From NCBI RefSeq assembly GCF_031191545.1, contig NZ_CP133472.1, forward strand, positions 1,860,001-1,924,000: a stretch of DNA of 64,000 nt. Direction: 5' to 3'. Each line of letters starts with the position of its first letter. The first letter of the stretch is position 1. Below are positions 38,078-47,294 of this stretch, piece by piece. The notes beneath the pieces are model-generated. The model searched no databases, was not told the DNA's origin, and saw only the letters and a program-made list of their open reading frames with translations. The stretch is from Schaalia odontolytica (GTDB lineage Bacteria > Actinomycetota > Actinomycetes > Actinomycetales > Actinomycetaceae). A program made the position numbers and the translations under genes.

Positions 38078-38992
38078 GTGAAGCTTCGTTTTATTCTGTC
38101 GGAGGTCGGCAAGGGCCTGTCGCGTAACCGCGCGATGAGCGTCGCCGTCATCCTCGTCACTTTCGTGTCCCTCCTTTTCGTGGGCATCGCGGGTCTGACC
38201 CAGATGCAGGTGTCCAAGATGAAGTCGGAGTGGTACGACAAGATCGAGGTCACGATCTACATGTGCGCGATCAACGACGCTGCCGCGAACTGCAACGCGA
38301 CCGAGGCGAGCGATGCACAGATCGACGCGGTGCGAACCAAGCTGGCGTCCGCGGAGATGAGCCCGTACGTGGCCAAGGTGTACGAGGAGACGAAAGAAGA
38401 AGCCTACGAGAACTTCAAGCGGCTCAACGGCAACGATGCGCTGACCCAGTGGACCACGCCGGACATGCTCCAGTTCGCGTTCCGCATCAAGCTGGTCAAC
38501 CCCGAGCAGTACTCGGTGGTCAAGGAGGAGTTCTCCGGGACCGCTGGAGTGTCCGAGGTACGCGATCAGCGTGAGGTCGTCGAACCCCTGTTCCGCGTGC
38601 TGGGTGCCGCCCGCACGGCTGCGCTGGGCCTGGGTGCCGTCATGGTCGTCGCGGCGATCCTGTTGATCTCGACGACGATCCGCCTGAGCGCTATGAGCCG
38701 CGAGCAGGAAACGCAGATCATGCGATACGTGGGTGCCTCGAACCTGTTTATCCAGGCTCCCTTCATGATTGAGGGTGCTCTGGCCGCGCTGGTGGGTGCC
38801 GCCTTCGCGATCGGCACTCTGTTCGCCGGTGTTCACTTCGTCGTTCAGGGGTGGATGGCCCCCGCATTTAAGTGGACGAACTTTATTGGCATGGGCGAGG
38901 TGGCGATCATGACGCCGATCCTCGTCCTGGCGGCGGTCGCGTTGGCGGTTATCGCGTCGGCGTTCTCGCTCGCGAAGTACACGAAGGCGTAA
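38078..38992 (+). CDS. ftsX: Cell division membrane protein FtsX
   Basis: A 304-residue membrane partner of FtsE with four helices: one near residues 20-42, a large outer loop of about 120 residues (with the CAINDAAANC Cys pair), then three helices in the last third (TAALGLGAVMVVAAILLI, FAIGTLFAGVHFVV and MTPILVLAAVALAVIA). The outer loop should recruit the M23 hydrolase. GTG is the start. Confidence 0.95.
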   Translation: MKLRFILSEVGKGLSRNRAMSVAVILVTFVSLLFVGIAGLTQMQVSKMKSEWYDKIEVTIYMCAINDAAANCNATEASDAQIDAVRTKLASAEMSPYVAKVYEETKEEAYENFKRLNGNDALTQWTTPDMLQFAFRIKLVNPEQYSVVKEEFSGTAGVSEVRDQREVVEPLFRVLGAARTAALGLGAVMVVAAILLISTTIRLSAMSREQETQIMRYVGASNLFIQAPFMIEGALAALVGAAFAIGTLFAGVHFVVQGWMAPAFKWTNFIGMGEVAIMTPILVLAAVALAVIASAFSLAKYTKA

Positions 38993-38997
38993 GTCTC

Positions 38998-40272
38998 ATG
39001 TCCCGTTTCCTGCATCGTCCCGGCCGTCGCGCGCTGCGTTTCGGTTCGCTGGCCCTTGCGGTCGCCTCCTTCGCGGCGATGAGCCAGGCGCTGCCCGCTC
39101 ACGCCGACGACGAGCGCGATGCGGCCGCGAATGCTGCCGCCGAGGCCGAAGCCACGGTCAAAGCCCTGCAGTCGCAGCTTGAGGGCATCGACGCGTCGCT
39201 GGCTCAGGTCTTCATTGACCTGCAGGCTCTCAACACGCAGATTCCGGTGGCCCAGGCTTCCTACGAGGCTGCGACCGCGACCTACGACGCGAAGTCGCGC
39301 GAGCATGCGACGATCCTCGGTGAGCTGAATGCCGCACAGGGCGAACAGAACCGTATCGATCAGTCGCTCACCGAGGCCACCACGCAGGCTGATGGCGCGC
39401 AGCGCGCGATCGCCGACCTCGTTCGTCGCAAGTACCGCGAGGGTAACGTCGATCCGGTCGCCGTGGCCCTGACGGCGGGTGGCACGGAGTCGATCACCGA
39501 CCGTGCCGCGGCCGCCGATATGGCTCTGCGCACGGAGAGTCAGACGATGACGGCGGCGCTGGATGTGTCCTCGTCTCAGCGCACGAAGGCGACTCGCCAG
39601 AACGCGATCACGGACCGCGTCGCCGATCTTGAGGTGAAGGCCGCGCAGGCCGAGGCCGAGGCCAAGGCCGCGAAGAACGAGGCCGACGCTAAGCTCACCG
39701 AGCTCAACAATCTCAAGGAACAGGCCCAGGCCAAGCAGGCCGAATGGGATGCCCAGAAGGGCAAGGTCGAGGCCTCCCTCAGCCAGGCGGAAGCCGACTA
39801 CCAGGCGCGCAGCGCGGAGCTGTCGGCCATCGACGCGGCCAACCGCGCGTCGGGTGCCTCCTACGTGTCGGCCTCCGGCTTCCGTAACCCCCTCGACATC
39901 CCGATCGTGGTCACGTCCCCCTTCGGCATGCGCTACCACCCTGTGCTGGGCGTCATGAAGGGGCACTCGGGTACCGACATGGCAGCCGACTGCGGCACGG
40001 TGATTCGAGCCGTGGCCTCGGGCTATGTGAACGCGGTGTCTTCGGATGTGTCGGCGGGCAACTACGTGGATATCAACCACGGCCTCGTCGGCGGTAATTC
40101 CGTCATCACCGAGTACCTGCACATGCAGGCCCAGTACGTGTCCCCGGGCCAGTACGTGAACGCGGGCGACGCCCTGGGCGAGGTCGGCTCGACCGGCTAC
40201 GCGACGGGCTGCCACCTGCATTTTGGTGTTCTTCAGAACGGAAGTTATGTTGAACCGATGGATTATCTGTAA
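38998..40272 (+). CDS. FtsEX-associated M23 peptidoglycan endopeptidase
   Basis: A secreted 424-residue protein. The signal peptide ends near AHA (residue 36). Two long coiled-coil segments (about 38-110 and 195-290) precede a LytM/M23 domain. The zinc-site residues are intact: His in YHPVLGVMKGHSGTDMA with its Asp, and HLHF in GYATGCHLHFGV. The layout resembles EnvC and RipC, which respond to FtsEX. ATG 38998 lies five bases after ftsX, so ftsE-ftsX-hydrolase is one operon. It likely splits stem peptides at the septum. Confidence 0.9.
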   Translation: MSRFLHRPGRRALRFGSLALAVASFAAMSQALPAHADDERDAAANAAAEAEATVKALQSQLEGIDASLAQVFIDLQALNTQIPVAQASYEAATATYDAKSREHATILGELNAAQGEQNRIDQSLTEATTQADGAQRAIADLVRRKYREGNVDPVAVALTAGGTESITDRAAAADMALRTESQTMTAALDVSSSQRTKATRQNAITDRVADLEVKAAQAEAEAKAAKNEADAKLTELNNLKEQAQAKQAEWDAQKGKVEASLSQAEADYQARSAELSAIDAANRASGASYVSASGFRNPLDIPIVVTSPFGMRYHPVLGVMKGHSGTDMAADCGTVIRAVASGYVNAVSSDVSAGNYVDINHGLVGGNSVITEYLHMQAQYVSPGQYVNAGDALGEVGSTGYATGCHLHFGVLQNGSYVEPMDYL

Positions 40273-40358
40273 TCCGCGTTAGGATGGACCCTCGTAGCGA
40301 TTGCGCTGCGAGGGTCTTTCCGTGTCCTGAGCGGAAACCGAGTCTGAAGGGAGGCAGC

Positions 40359-40886
40359 ATGCCCAAGGAATGGAAGAAGCCTAAGCCCACCGAGGGGCAG
40401 CGCGCCAAGGCTGCCTCCGACGCGAAGAAGACGATCGCCCGGAACAAGAAGGCGCGTCACGATTACACGATCGAGGACACGTGGGAGGCCGGCCTGGCCC
40501 TCATGGGCACCGAGGTCAAGGCGCTGCGCATGGGCCGCGCGTCCCTCGTGGACGCCTGGGTGGAGATCAACGGGGGAGAGGCATGGCTGTACGGCGCGAA
40601 CATCCCCCTGTACTCGCAGGGGTCGTGGACCAATCACGCTCCGACGCGCAAGCGCAAGCTGCTGCTACACCGCGCGGAGATTAACCGAATGCAGGACCGC
40701 GTGGCGGCGAAGGGCTACACGATCGTTCCCCTGGAGCTGTACTTCATCGGGGGGCGCGTCAAGGTCGAGATCGCCCTGGCCAAGGGCAAGCAGGAATGGG
40801 ACAAGCGTCAGGCCCTGCGCGAGAAGCAGGACCAGCGCGAGGCCGAGCGTGCGATGCGCCGCTACGTGAAGCAGGCGCGCAGGTAG
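40359..40886 (+). CDS. smpB: SsrA-binding protein SmpB
   Basis: Binds tmRNA and brings it to stalled ribosomes. The 175-residue protein has the family hallmarks NKKARHDYTIEDTWEAGLAL, TEVKALRMGRASLVDAW and the basic C-terminal tail ending RYVKQARR. The N-terminal ~25 residues are a Lys-rich extension. AGGGAGG precedes ATG 40359. The tmRNA gene lies about 5 kb downstream after two Pip genes. Confidence 0.95.
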   Translation: MPKEWKKPKPTEGQRAKAASDAKKTIARNKKARHDYTIEDTWEAGLALMGTEVKALRMGRASLVDAWVEINGGEAWLYGANIPLYSQGSWTNHAPTRKRKLLLHRAEINRMQDRVAAKGYTIVPLELYFIGGRVKVEIALAKGKQEWDKRQALREKQDQREAERAMRRYVKQARR

Positions 40887-40904
40887 GGGAAAGAAGGCGA
40901 TTGC

Positions 40905-43604
40905 GTGCGAGGTTCCGTCAGGATTTTTCGTCGTGATCTTCTGAGGCTGGTGCGTGTTCCGGCCGCATGGATTGTCATCATCGGTATGGCGTTCGTGCCC
41001 GCGCTCTACGCGTGGTTCAACATCACGGGATTCTGGGATCCGTACTCGCAGACCTCCCACATCCGCGTCGCCGTCGCGAACGAGGACGAGGGAGCGACCA
41101 AGGATCAGATCGGCACCGTGAATGTGGGTGCGATGCTCGAGACTCAGCTGAAGGGCAACGATCAGCTGGGCTGGCACTTCGTGAGCGCCGACGAGGCGCG
41201 CGCCGAGGTGGAACGCGGAGACTCCTACGCGGCATTCGTGATCCCGGCGTCGTTTTCACGCGACCTGACGGGCATCGTTGATGGCACGTACGTCAAGCCG
41301 AACATCCAGTATTACGTCAACGAGAAGAACAACGCGGTGGCCCCCAAGATCACGGGTGCGGGCGCGACGGCTCTCGACCGCCAGATCAACTCTGCGTTCG
41401 TCTCTTCGGTGGCGAAGGCCTTGACAGACAAGGCGTCCGAGGCCGGTATCAGTATTGCGGACAAGGCCGACCAGAAGCGTTCGGACGTGTCCGCGTCGGT
41501 GTCCGAGGCCTCGGCCAAGTTTGGTAGCGCCTCGCAGACCCTGGACGGCATGGGGGACAAGATCGATGCGGCGAAGGCCTCAGTTGCCTCGGCGCGCACG
41601 ACCCTGAGCGAGCTGGACTCTGCAGCCTCGGAGCTGTCGACGTCCCTGGACCAGGCGGACCAGCTGGTGCGTGACTCGCGCACCTCGCTGGCATCCTTCT
41701 CGAGCGAGATGGGCGGGGCCCTTGACGGCCTGTCATCGAACGCGGCGAGCGCCCTGGCGGGCGTGTCCGGGAACGCGGGAACCCTCGACGGCGCTGTGCA
41801 GGGTGCGTCCGGGCGCGTGGGCGGCCTGCTGGCCGAGGGAGCGTCGATCAACGACTCGGTGGCCGGCGTGCTCGCGGAGCTGAATGCTCTCGGGATCGGG
41901 AATCTGCCCGCGGCGAGCACGGCACTGACCGACCTGACGAATCAAAACGCCGCGCTGTCGACGGCCCTGGGTACCCTGACGACTCTCAACTCTGACCTGT
42001 CGGCCACGTCCACGTCGATGTCGGACGCGCTGACGTCAGCCTCTGACGCGTCCGCGGCCGTGTCGACTGCGGTCACGAATGCGCGCAGCGGAGTATCGTC
42101 CCAGCTGCCCGCGATCTCCTCGGCGCTCGACGACTTCTCGAGTGCATCCTCATCGATGCGTGGCTCTCTGGACACGCTGCGCAGTCAGCGCGACCAGGTG
42201 TCGGGCCTGTTCGACCAGCTCGATTCTCTCCTGGACGGGGCGAAGACGGCGACCCAGACGAGCGCCACGAACGTTGCCGCCATCAAGACTGATCTCGATT
42301 CGGTGGCGACGGACATATCGTCGCTGTCTTCCTCGAATACCCTGCGTGACCTCGCGGACTCCCTGGGGGTCAACGCCGAATCGATCGCCTCTTTCATGGC
42401 CTCGCCGACGCAGATTGAGACGAAGGCCGTGTATCCCGTGGCTGCCTACGGCTCGGCGATGGCTCCGCTGTTCACGAACCTGGCCCTGTGGATCGGCGCG
42501 TTTTCGCTCGTCCTCCTTCTCAAGCTCGACGTGGATGAAGAGGGCATCGGCCCGACCTCGTCGGCCGCCAAGTACATGGGCCGGTGGATGCTGCTCGCCT
42601 TCATGGGTGTCATCCAGGCGCTCGTCGTGTCGATCGGTGACCTTGTCATCGGCGTGCAGGCGGTGTCCCGACTGGGTTTCGTGGGGACATCGATCGCGAT
42701 CTCGCTGGTGTTCGTGTCGATCGTCTATATGCTCTCGACGTGCTTCCAGCACATCGGCAAGGGCCTGTGCGTCATCATCATGGTCGTGCAGATTCCCGGC
42801 TCGGCCGGCCTGTATCCGGTCGAGATGCTACCCTCCTTCTTCCGGTTCCTGCATCCGCTGTTCCCCTTCACCTATGGCATTAACGCGCTGCGTGAAATCG
42901 TCGGGGGATTCTACGGGCGCACCTACCTCTCCTGCCTGGCGGTTCTCGGTGCCGAGGCGCTGGTCGCCTTTGCGATTGGCCTGGCGCTGCGCCCGTTCTT
43001 GGTGAACCTGAACGCGATGATCACTCGCGACCTGTCCTCCTCTGGTCTCTTCCTGGCCGAGGCGACTCGTGTTCCCTCGAACCGTTACCGCCTCACCCAT
43101 ATCGTGGCGGCCCTGGCGGACCACGAGGGCTTCCAGCGCTCGGTGAGCGGCCGGGCCGCGCGCTTCGAGCGCCGCTACCCGAGGATCCGACGCGCGGCGA
43201 TCTTCCTCGGCATTATCGTGCCAGTGGTGCTCGCCGTGCTGTCGGTCGCGAACGTCGCGGAGGTGCCGATCGTGCTGGGCGCGTGGATTGTGTGGGTCCT
43301 CCTCGTAATTTCCTTCCTGATCGGCCTGCAGTACGTGCGCGAGGCTCTCGAGCGTCAGCAGCTCCTCGGCGCTATGGATGAGGGGGACGTGCGCTCGCTG
43401 CTCACCCGCCGCGTTCAGGGTGCGCGCTCGCGCATCGCGCTGGGGGCGGCCGCCGTGAGCGCGTCGATCTCGTCGGCCCTGGAGGCTTCTCTCACCCAGT
43501 ACGATGCTGCGCGCGACGCTGATGAGAGCGCAGCCGCCCCGCCCGTTGACGACACGGCTACCCCCGCGCCTGAGGGTGCGCAGGATGAGGAGGAAGCGAA
43601 GTGA
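40905..43604 (+). CDS. YhgE/Pip-domain membrane protein
   Basis: An 899-residue protein with a Pip/ABC-2 layout. A first helix (AAWIVIIGMAFVPALYAWF), with the typical FNITGFWDPY after it, leads to a Ser/Ala-rich coiled-coil outer region of about 450 residues. A block of about five helices follows (from LFTNLALWIGAFSLVLLL onward). A further helix pair (AAIFLGIIVPVVLAVLSV and IVWVLLVISFLIGLQYV) near residues 760-820 and an acidic tail are extras. Relatives act in membrane transport and as phage-infection proteins. The role here is unknown. It is translationally coupled to a second Pip gene. Confidence 0.88.
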   Translation: MRGSVRIFRRDLLRLVRVPAAWIVIIGMAFVPALYAWFNITGFWDPYSQTSHIRVAVANEDEGATKDQIGTVNVGAMLETQLKGNDQLGWHFVSADEARAEVERGDSYAAFVIPASFSRDLTGIVDGTYVKPNIQYYVNEKNNAVAPKITGAGATALDRQINSAFVSSVAKALTDKASEAGISIADKADQKRSDVSASVSEASAKFGSASQTLDGMGDKIDAAKASVASARTTLSELDSAASELSTSLDQADQLVRDSRTSLASFSSEMGGALDGLSSNAASALAGVSGNAGTLDGAVQGASGRVGGLLAEGASINDSVAGVLAELNALGIGNLPAASTALTDLTNQNAALSTALGTLTTLNSDLSATSTSMSDALTSASDASAAVSTAVTNARSGVSSQLPAISSALDDFSSASSSMRGSLDTLRSQRDQVSGLFDQLDSLLDGAKTATQTSATNVAAIKTDLDSVATDISSLSSSNTLRDLADSLGVNAESIASFMASPTQIETKAVYPVAAYGSAMAPLFTNLALWIGAFSLVLLLKLDVDEEGIGPTSSAAKYMGRWMLLAFMGVIQALVVSIGDLVIGVQAVSRLGFVGTSIAISLVFVSIVYMLSTCFQHIGKGLCVIIMVVQIPGSAGLYPVEMLPSFFRFLHPLFPFTYGINALREIVGGFYGRTYLSCLAVLGAEALVAFAIGLALRPFLVNLNAMITRDLSSSGLFLAEATRVPSNRYRLTHIVAALADHEGFQRSVSGRAARFERRYPRIRRAAIFLGIIVPVVLAVLSVANVAEVPIVLGAWIVWVLLVISFLIGLQYVREALERQQLLGAMDEGDVRSLLTRRVQGARSRIALGAAAVSASISSALEASLTQYDAARDADESAAAPPVDDTATPAPEGAQDEEEAK

Positions 43605-45805
43605 GAATCATCTGGGCCATCTACCGTGCTGACCTGCGTCGCGCTCACCGATCGATCATCGCCAGCGTCGTCGTCTTGGGCCTGGTTGTCATCCCGTCGC
43701 TATTTACGTGGTTTAACGTGGCTGCGTCGTGGGATCCTTTCGGGAACACACGCTCCCTGCGTATCGCGATCGCGAACACGGACGCGGGCTACAAGGCGGA
43801 CCTGGTTCCGCTGCGCATCAACATCGGCGATTCCGTGGTGTCCGCGCTGCGCAAGAACGACAGCTTCGACTGGGTGATCGACTCCGAGGATGCCGCTATC
43901 GAAGGGACGCGCTCGGGCGATTACTACGCGGCCATCGTTATCCCGTCGGACTTTTCGCGAGAGATGCTCACCTTCTTCGACGGGGGAGCATCTTCCGCGC
44001 CGATGACCTACTACGTCAACGAGAAGAAGAACGGTATCTCGCCGAAGATCGCGGGCCAGGGCGCCGAGGCCGTGAGCGCCCAGGTGAATCAGATCTTCGT
44101 GCAGACACTCTCCGAGGTCGCCCTCGATACGGCGACGTCGGTCGGGGGTGCACTGTCGTCTCCGACGGCCGCCAATACGGTGACGGCGCTCGATAACCGC
44201 GTGCAGACCGTGGCCTCGCGCCTGCGCACGGCGGCGGACAGCGCGGACGCCTACGCGTCGCTCGTGGGCTCCTCGGTGACGCTCATCGACTCGACGGCCA
44301 CGCTCGTGGACGGGCTTGGGAGCGCGAAGGGCTCCGCGCAGTCCGCGGCCTCTAGCTCTCAGGCCGGGGCGGATGGACTGGGAGCAGCTGCGTCGGCGGC
44401 GGTCTCTTCGGTGTCCGACGCGATCTCCTCCTCCCAGTCCTCGCTGACCTCCCTGTCAACGGCCGTTGACAATGTGTATGCGAAGGGGGCGACGAGCGGG
44501 TCGGACGCGGCCTCGACGCTGCGCTCCCAGGCCACCGTGTTGGACACGCAGGCGAGCAGCTTCGCGTCGATCAAGTCGACGCTCGAGGGGTTGCCGGGCT
44601 CGCCCGTCTCCCAGTCCTCGCTGGATCGCCTGCAGGCGGCCTCCGACCGGCTGACTGCCGTTGCAAACGGTCTGCGCGCCGCCGCGTCCGAGCTGGACTC
44701 CAAGGTCGCGAATGCCGAAGCTGGGCACGCGACGGTGAACGGCTTGATCGCCCAGGCGCGCTCAGCGGTCGATGGGCTGTCCTCCGACTACGAGAACAAC
44801 CTGCGTCCTCAGCTTGCGTCACTGGGATCCACCCTGGCCTCGGCCCAGTCTTCACTGAACGCTGCCCGCACGTCACTGGAGGGTGCGACGTCCGCTGCCT
44901 CGAACGGCAGTGGGAGCGCGCGTGAGGGGATGACCCAGCTGCGCGACAACCTGACTGGCGCGGCCACGAGCCTGCGCGAGGCGGCCGGAAAGCTTGACTC
45001 CCTGCATGCGTCCGTGAGTGAGGTGCTTTCCGGGGGAGATCTGACGACGCTCGGGACGATCATCGGGAACAATCCCGAGGCCCTGGCTGCGGCCATCGCG
45101 GCGCCCGTGGGCGTGGAGAAGACCCCGGTCTACCCGGTCGCGAACTTCGGTTCCCAGATGGCACCCCTGTACTCGATCCTGGCTCTGTGGGTCGGGTCCG
45201 TGCTCATGGTCGTGTCCATGCGCTCGGACGTCACCAACTCCAACGTTGCTGAAGGCCTACCCGAGGGTGACTTGCTGCGCGCGACCCTCACCGCGAAGCC
45301 CGTCGGCCTGGCCGCCGGCTACCTGGGCCGCTACCTGATTTTCGGGACGATCGCGCTTGCACAGGCGACCCTAGTGGGGCTGGGTGACCTGTACTTCCTG
45401 AAGGTCCAGCACGTCTACCCGCTGCAGTTCATGGGCACCCTCTGGCTGACGGCCATCGTGTTCTCCTTCCTCATGTACACGTTGATCGCGACGTTCGGGA
45501 ACGCAGGCAAGGCGCTGGGGGTGCTCCTCCTCGTCCTGCAGATCTCGGGCGCCGGGGGAGCGTTCCCCCTGGCGATCCTGCCGTCGTTCTTCTCCGCGAT
45601 CTCGCCGTTCCTGCCCGCGACGCACGCGATCACGGCGCTGCGCGCGTCGATCGCAGGATACTCGGGGCACGAGTATGCGGACGCCATGTGGTTCCTCGCT
45701 TCCTTTATCCTGTTCGCTGCATTCCTGGGGCTGGTGCTTCGCCCGCTTCTGGTGGGCAAGAACCGCCGCATGGTGGAAACGTTGGAGGCGACGAAGCTAC
45801 TCTGA
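43601..45805 (+). CDS. YhgE/Pip-domain membrane protein, second copy
   Basis: A 734-residue relative of the upstream gene: first helix (SIIASVVVLGLVVIPSLFTWF), FNVAASWDPFGNTRS, a long Ser/Ala/Thr-rich coiled-coil region, and a C-terminal helix block beginning at YSILALWVGSVLMVVSM. It lacks the extra helix pair of its neighbour. GTG 43601 overlaps the stop of the first gene. Two unequal subunits made together suggest a heteromeric membrane complex, which is inference. Confidence 0.88.
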   Translation: MRIIWAIYRADLRRAHRSIIASVVVLGLVVIPSLFTWFNVAASWDPFGNTRSLRIAIANTDAGYKADLVPLRINIGDSVVSALRKNDSFDWVIDSEDAAIEGTRSGDYYAAIVIPSDFSREMLTFFDGGASSAPMTYYVNEKKNGISPKIAGQGAEAVSAQVNQIFVQTLSEVALDTATSVGGALSSPTAANTVTALDNRVQTVASRLRTAADSADAYASLVGSSVTLIDSTATLVDGLGSAKGSAQSAASSSQAGADGLGAAASAAVSSVSDAISSSQSSLTSLSTAVDNVYAKGATSGSDAASTLRSQATVLDTQASSFASIKSTLEGLPGSPVSQSSLDRLQAASDRLTAVANGLRAAASELDSKVANAEAGHATVNGLIAQARSAVDGLSSDYENNLRPQLASLGSTLASAQSSLNAARTSLEGATSAASNGSGSAREGMTQLRDNLTGAATSLREAAGKLDSLHASVSEVLSGGDLTTLGTIIGNNPEALAAAIAAPVGVEKTPVYPVANFGSQMAPLYSILALWVGSVLMVVSMRSDVTNSNVAEGLPEGDLLRATLTAKPVGLAAGYLGRYLIFGTIALAQATLVGLGDLYFLKVQHVYPLQFMGTLWLTAIVFSFLMYTLIATFGNAGKALGVLLLVLQISGAGGAFPLAILPSFFSAISPFLPATHAITALRASIAGYSGHEYADAMWFLASFILFAAFLGLVLRPLLVGKNRRMVETLEATKLL

Positions 45806-45901
45806 GCCTTCCGTCGTCGGGGCCGTGTAGAGCTTCGGTCCGGGACGAGGCGATGGCCGAGTGTCGGGGTCCATCGATTTTTCGGATGGTCGGGCTTTGC
45901 C

Positions 45902-45930
45902 TTGACGAGCGGTCCGCCCGGGCGTAAACT
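45902..45930 (+). promoter_or_regulatory. tmRNA promoter
   Basis: TTGACG, a 17-base spacer and TAAACT, a near-consensus sigma-70 promoter. The start would be near 45937, so about 48 bases of leader must be removed from the precursor. Confidence 0.75.
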
Positions 45931-45984
45931 GATGTGTCCGACGGTCTGCGGCAACGCGGGCGTCGGTGGGTTGAAAACTCAAGA

Positions 45985-46359
45985 GGGGATGATCGGTTTC
46001 GACAGTGGTCGTCGATCGAAGTGAAGCGAGCCGAGAATGTACGCTCAACTCGTTAACGATGCGTGCAAACCAATAGGTGCCGAACAGAATCGCACCGACT
46101 ACGTTCTCGCTGCCTGATATCGCAGCCTGAACCTTTAGTCCGTCAGCCCGGGAGTTGCTTCCGGCCCGGTGTCTGGCGTCGTCTAGGGAGCCACTGGGAG
46201 TCGCCCATGTTGGTGGGGTGCCTCCGACACTTAATCAACTGAGCCTATCCAGCGGTGAGTCTACGCAATGCTGGGGGCTGAGAAATAAAACCGTAGACTG
46301 CGCTCGGAGAAGAATTCGGGGCCGGCTATTGGACGGGGGTTCGATTCCCCCCATCTCCA
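45985..46359 (+). ncRNA. ssrA: Transfer-messenger RNA
   Basis: Rescues stalled ribosomes with SmpB. The 5' end GGGGATG pairs with CATCTCC at the 3' end (one G-T pair), and the T arm GGGTTCGATTCCCCC is present. The tag frame at 46079-46117 encodes AEQNRTDYVLAA and then TGA, with an extra Ala coming from the charged tmRNA. The 3' sequence reads ACAG after the stem, so CCA is not encoded and must be added. Length is about 375 bases, normal for the family. Confidence 0.95.
46079..46117 (+). other. tmRNA tag-peptide reading frame
   Basis: Twelve codons (AEQNRTDYVLAA) and TGA. The LAA ending is the usual degradation signal for ClpXP-type proteases. Confidence 0.9.
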
Positions 46360-47294
46360 CAGATTCCCACCAATCGTTGCAATTGCAGCGATATCCGCCT
46401 CGAATGGGTACGTGGTGGGTACAACAGAGCGGCCCCGGCCATTGGAAGGTTTTGCTTCCGGTGGACGGGGTCTGCTTGTTAGTGAGATGTCGGGCGTGAT
46501 CTCGCTTGGAGGGTCCGGGACGAGCGGAAGCGTCGTCCCCTTTCGGGAGCGTCAAGAGAAGATCCTCGATGATGCGGCGGAGCTTATGGCCCCAGCCGAG
46601 CGCCGCTCGGTAGCGAGCCTGCGGCTGGTCGAGGTTGAGTGTTGCTGCCTCCAGGTCCTTCTCGAGGCGACGGCAGCCGCTCGAGTTCCGTTTTCATCGC
46701 GTCGAACGCCAGTGTGAGCTCCGCGAGACGGGAGTGTTCGTGCTCGACGTGCCGCTGCTACCGCCCGCTGATGAGGTTGCCGCAGGCGATCCCCACCAGT
46801 CCGATCAGCGCTTAGACGACGATGTTATCGAGTTGGACTCACGGCATGCCGCTCTCCTGACTGCGCATCCCGGTCTCACCCTCGATGTCGGCGCGAGTCA
46901 TGCCGTCAGGCGTCATAACCCCCACCCACTCGAGAAGATTCACCCTGCCGATTCGGATTCTCGCGAGCACCTGGTAGACCGCCCACGCCGTCCCGAGGAA
47001 CGAAGCTCACCAGCGAAGAAGGTAAAGAGATGCGCCCCAGCGGTTGCAACGCAGGGGCGCGAGAGCAGGCGAAAGAATTGCTCGTGAAGAAGGGTATCAC
47101 GTCTTGTCGGCCTTTGTGGCTGTGGCGATCGTTGATCGGTGCGCTGGCTAAGGCCTGGTAGTGCCGCGCCCAGACAGAACGCCACTCCTGAGTGACCGAG
47201 CATACACCCATAACGGGCACTGTTCATGCGCCCAGCGCAAAATGACTCCCTCGAGCGCCCATGTGGGTCTCGCCGGAGTATGGTCTGGGGCGGG
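46360..47294. other. Stretch without intact gene, decayed phage-like DNA
   Basis: About 930 bases between tmRNA and the XRE-ImmA gene. No open frame is convincing. Minus-strand fragments described separately look like remnants of a coding sequence. Confidence 0.5.
46540..46840 (-). pseudogene. Remnant of a phage-like membrane/coiled-coil protein
   Basis: On the minus strand the sequence reads ALIGLVGIACGNLISGR (hydrophobic), then HSRLAELTLAFDAMKTELER, and after a frame change RRLEKDLEAATLNLDQ and LRRIIEDLLLTLPKG. In-frame stops at 46812-46814 and 46758-46760 and one frameshift break it. A short membrane helix followed by a coiled coil is like phage lysis accessory proteins, but the identity is not proven. 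It lies next to tmRNA, a common phage integration site. Confidence 0.4.

Noticed and set aside
46235-46555. Minus-strand protein across the tmRNA 3' end
   Set aside because: Its C-terminal half is only the reverse translation of the tmRNA; the N-terminal part belongs to the decayed remnant.
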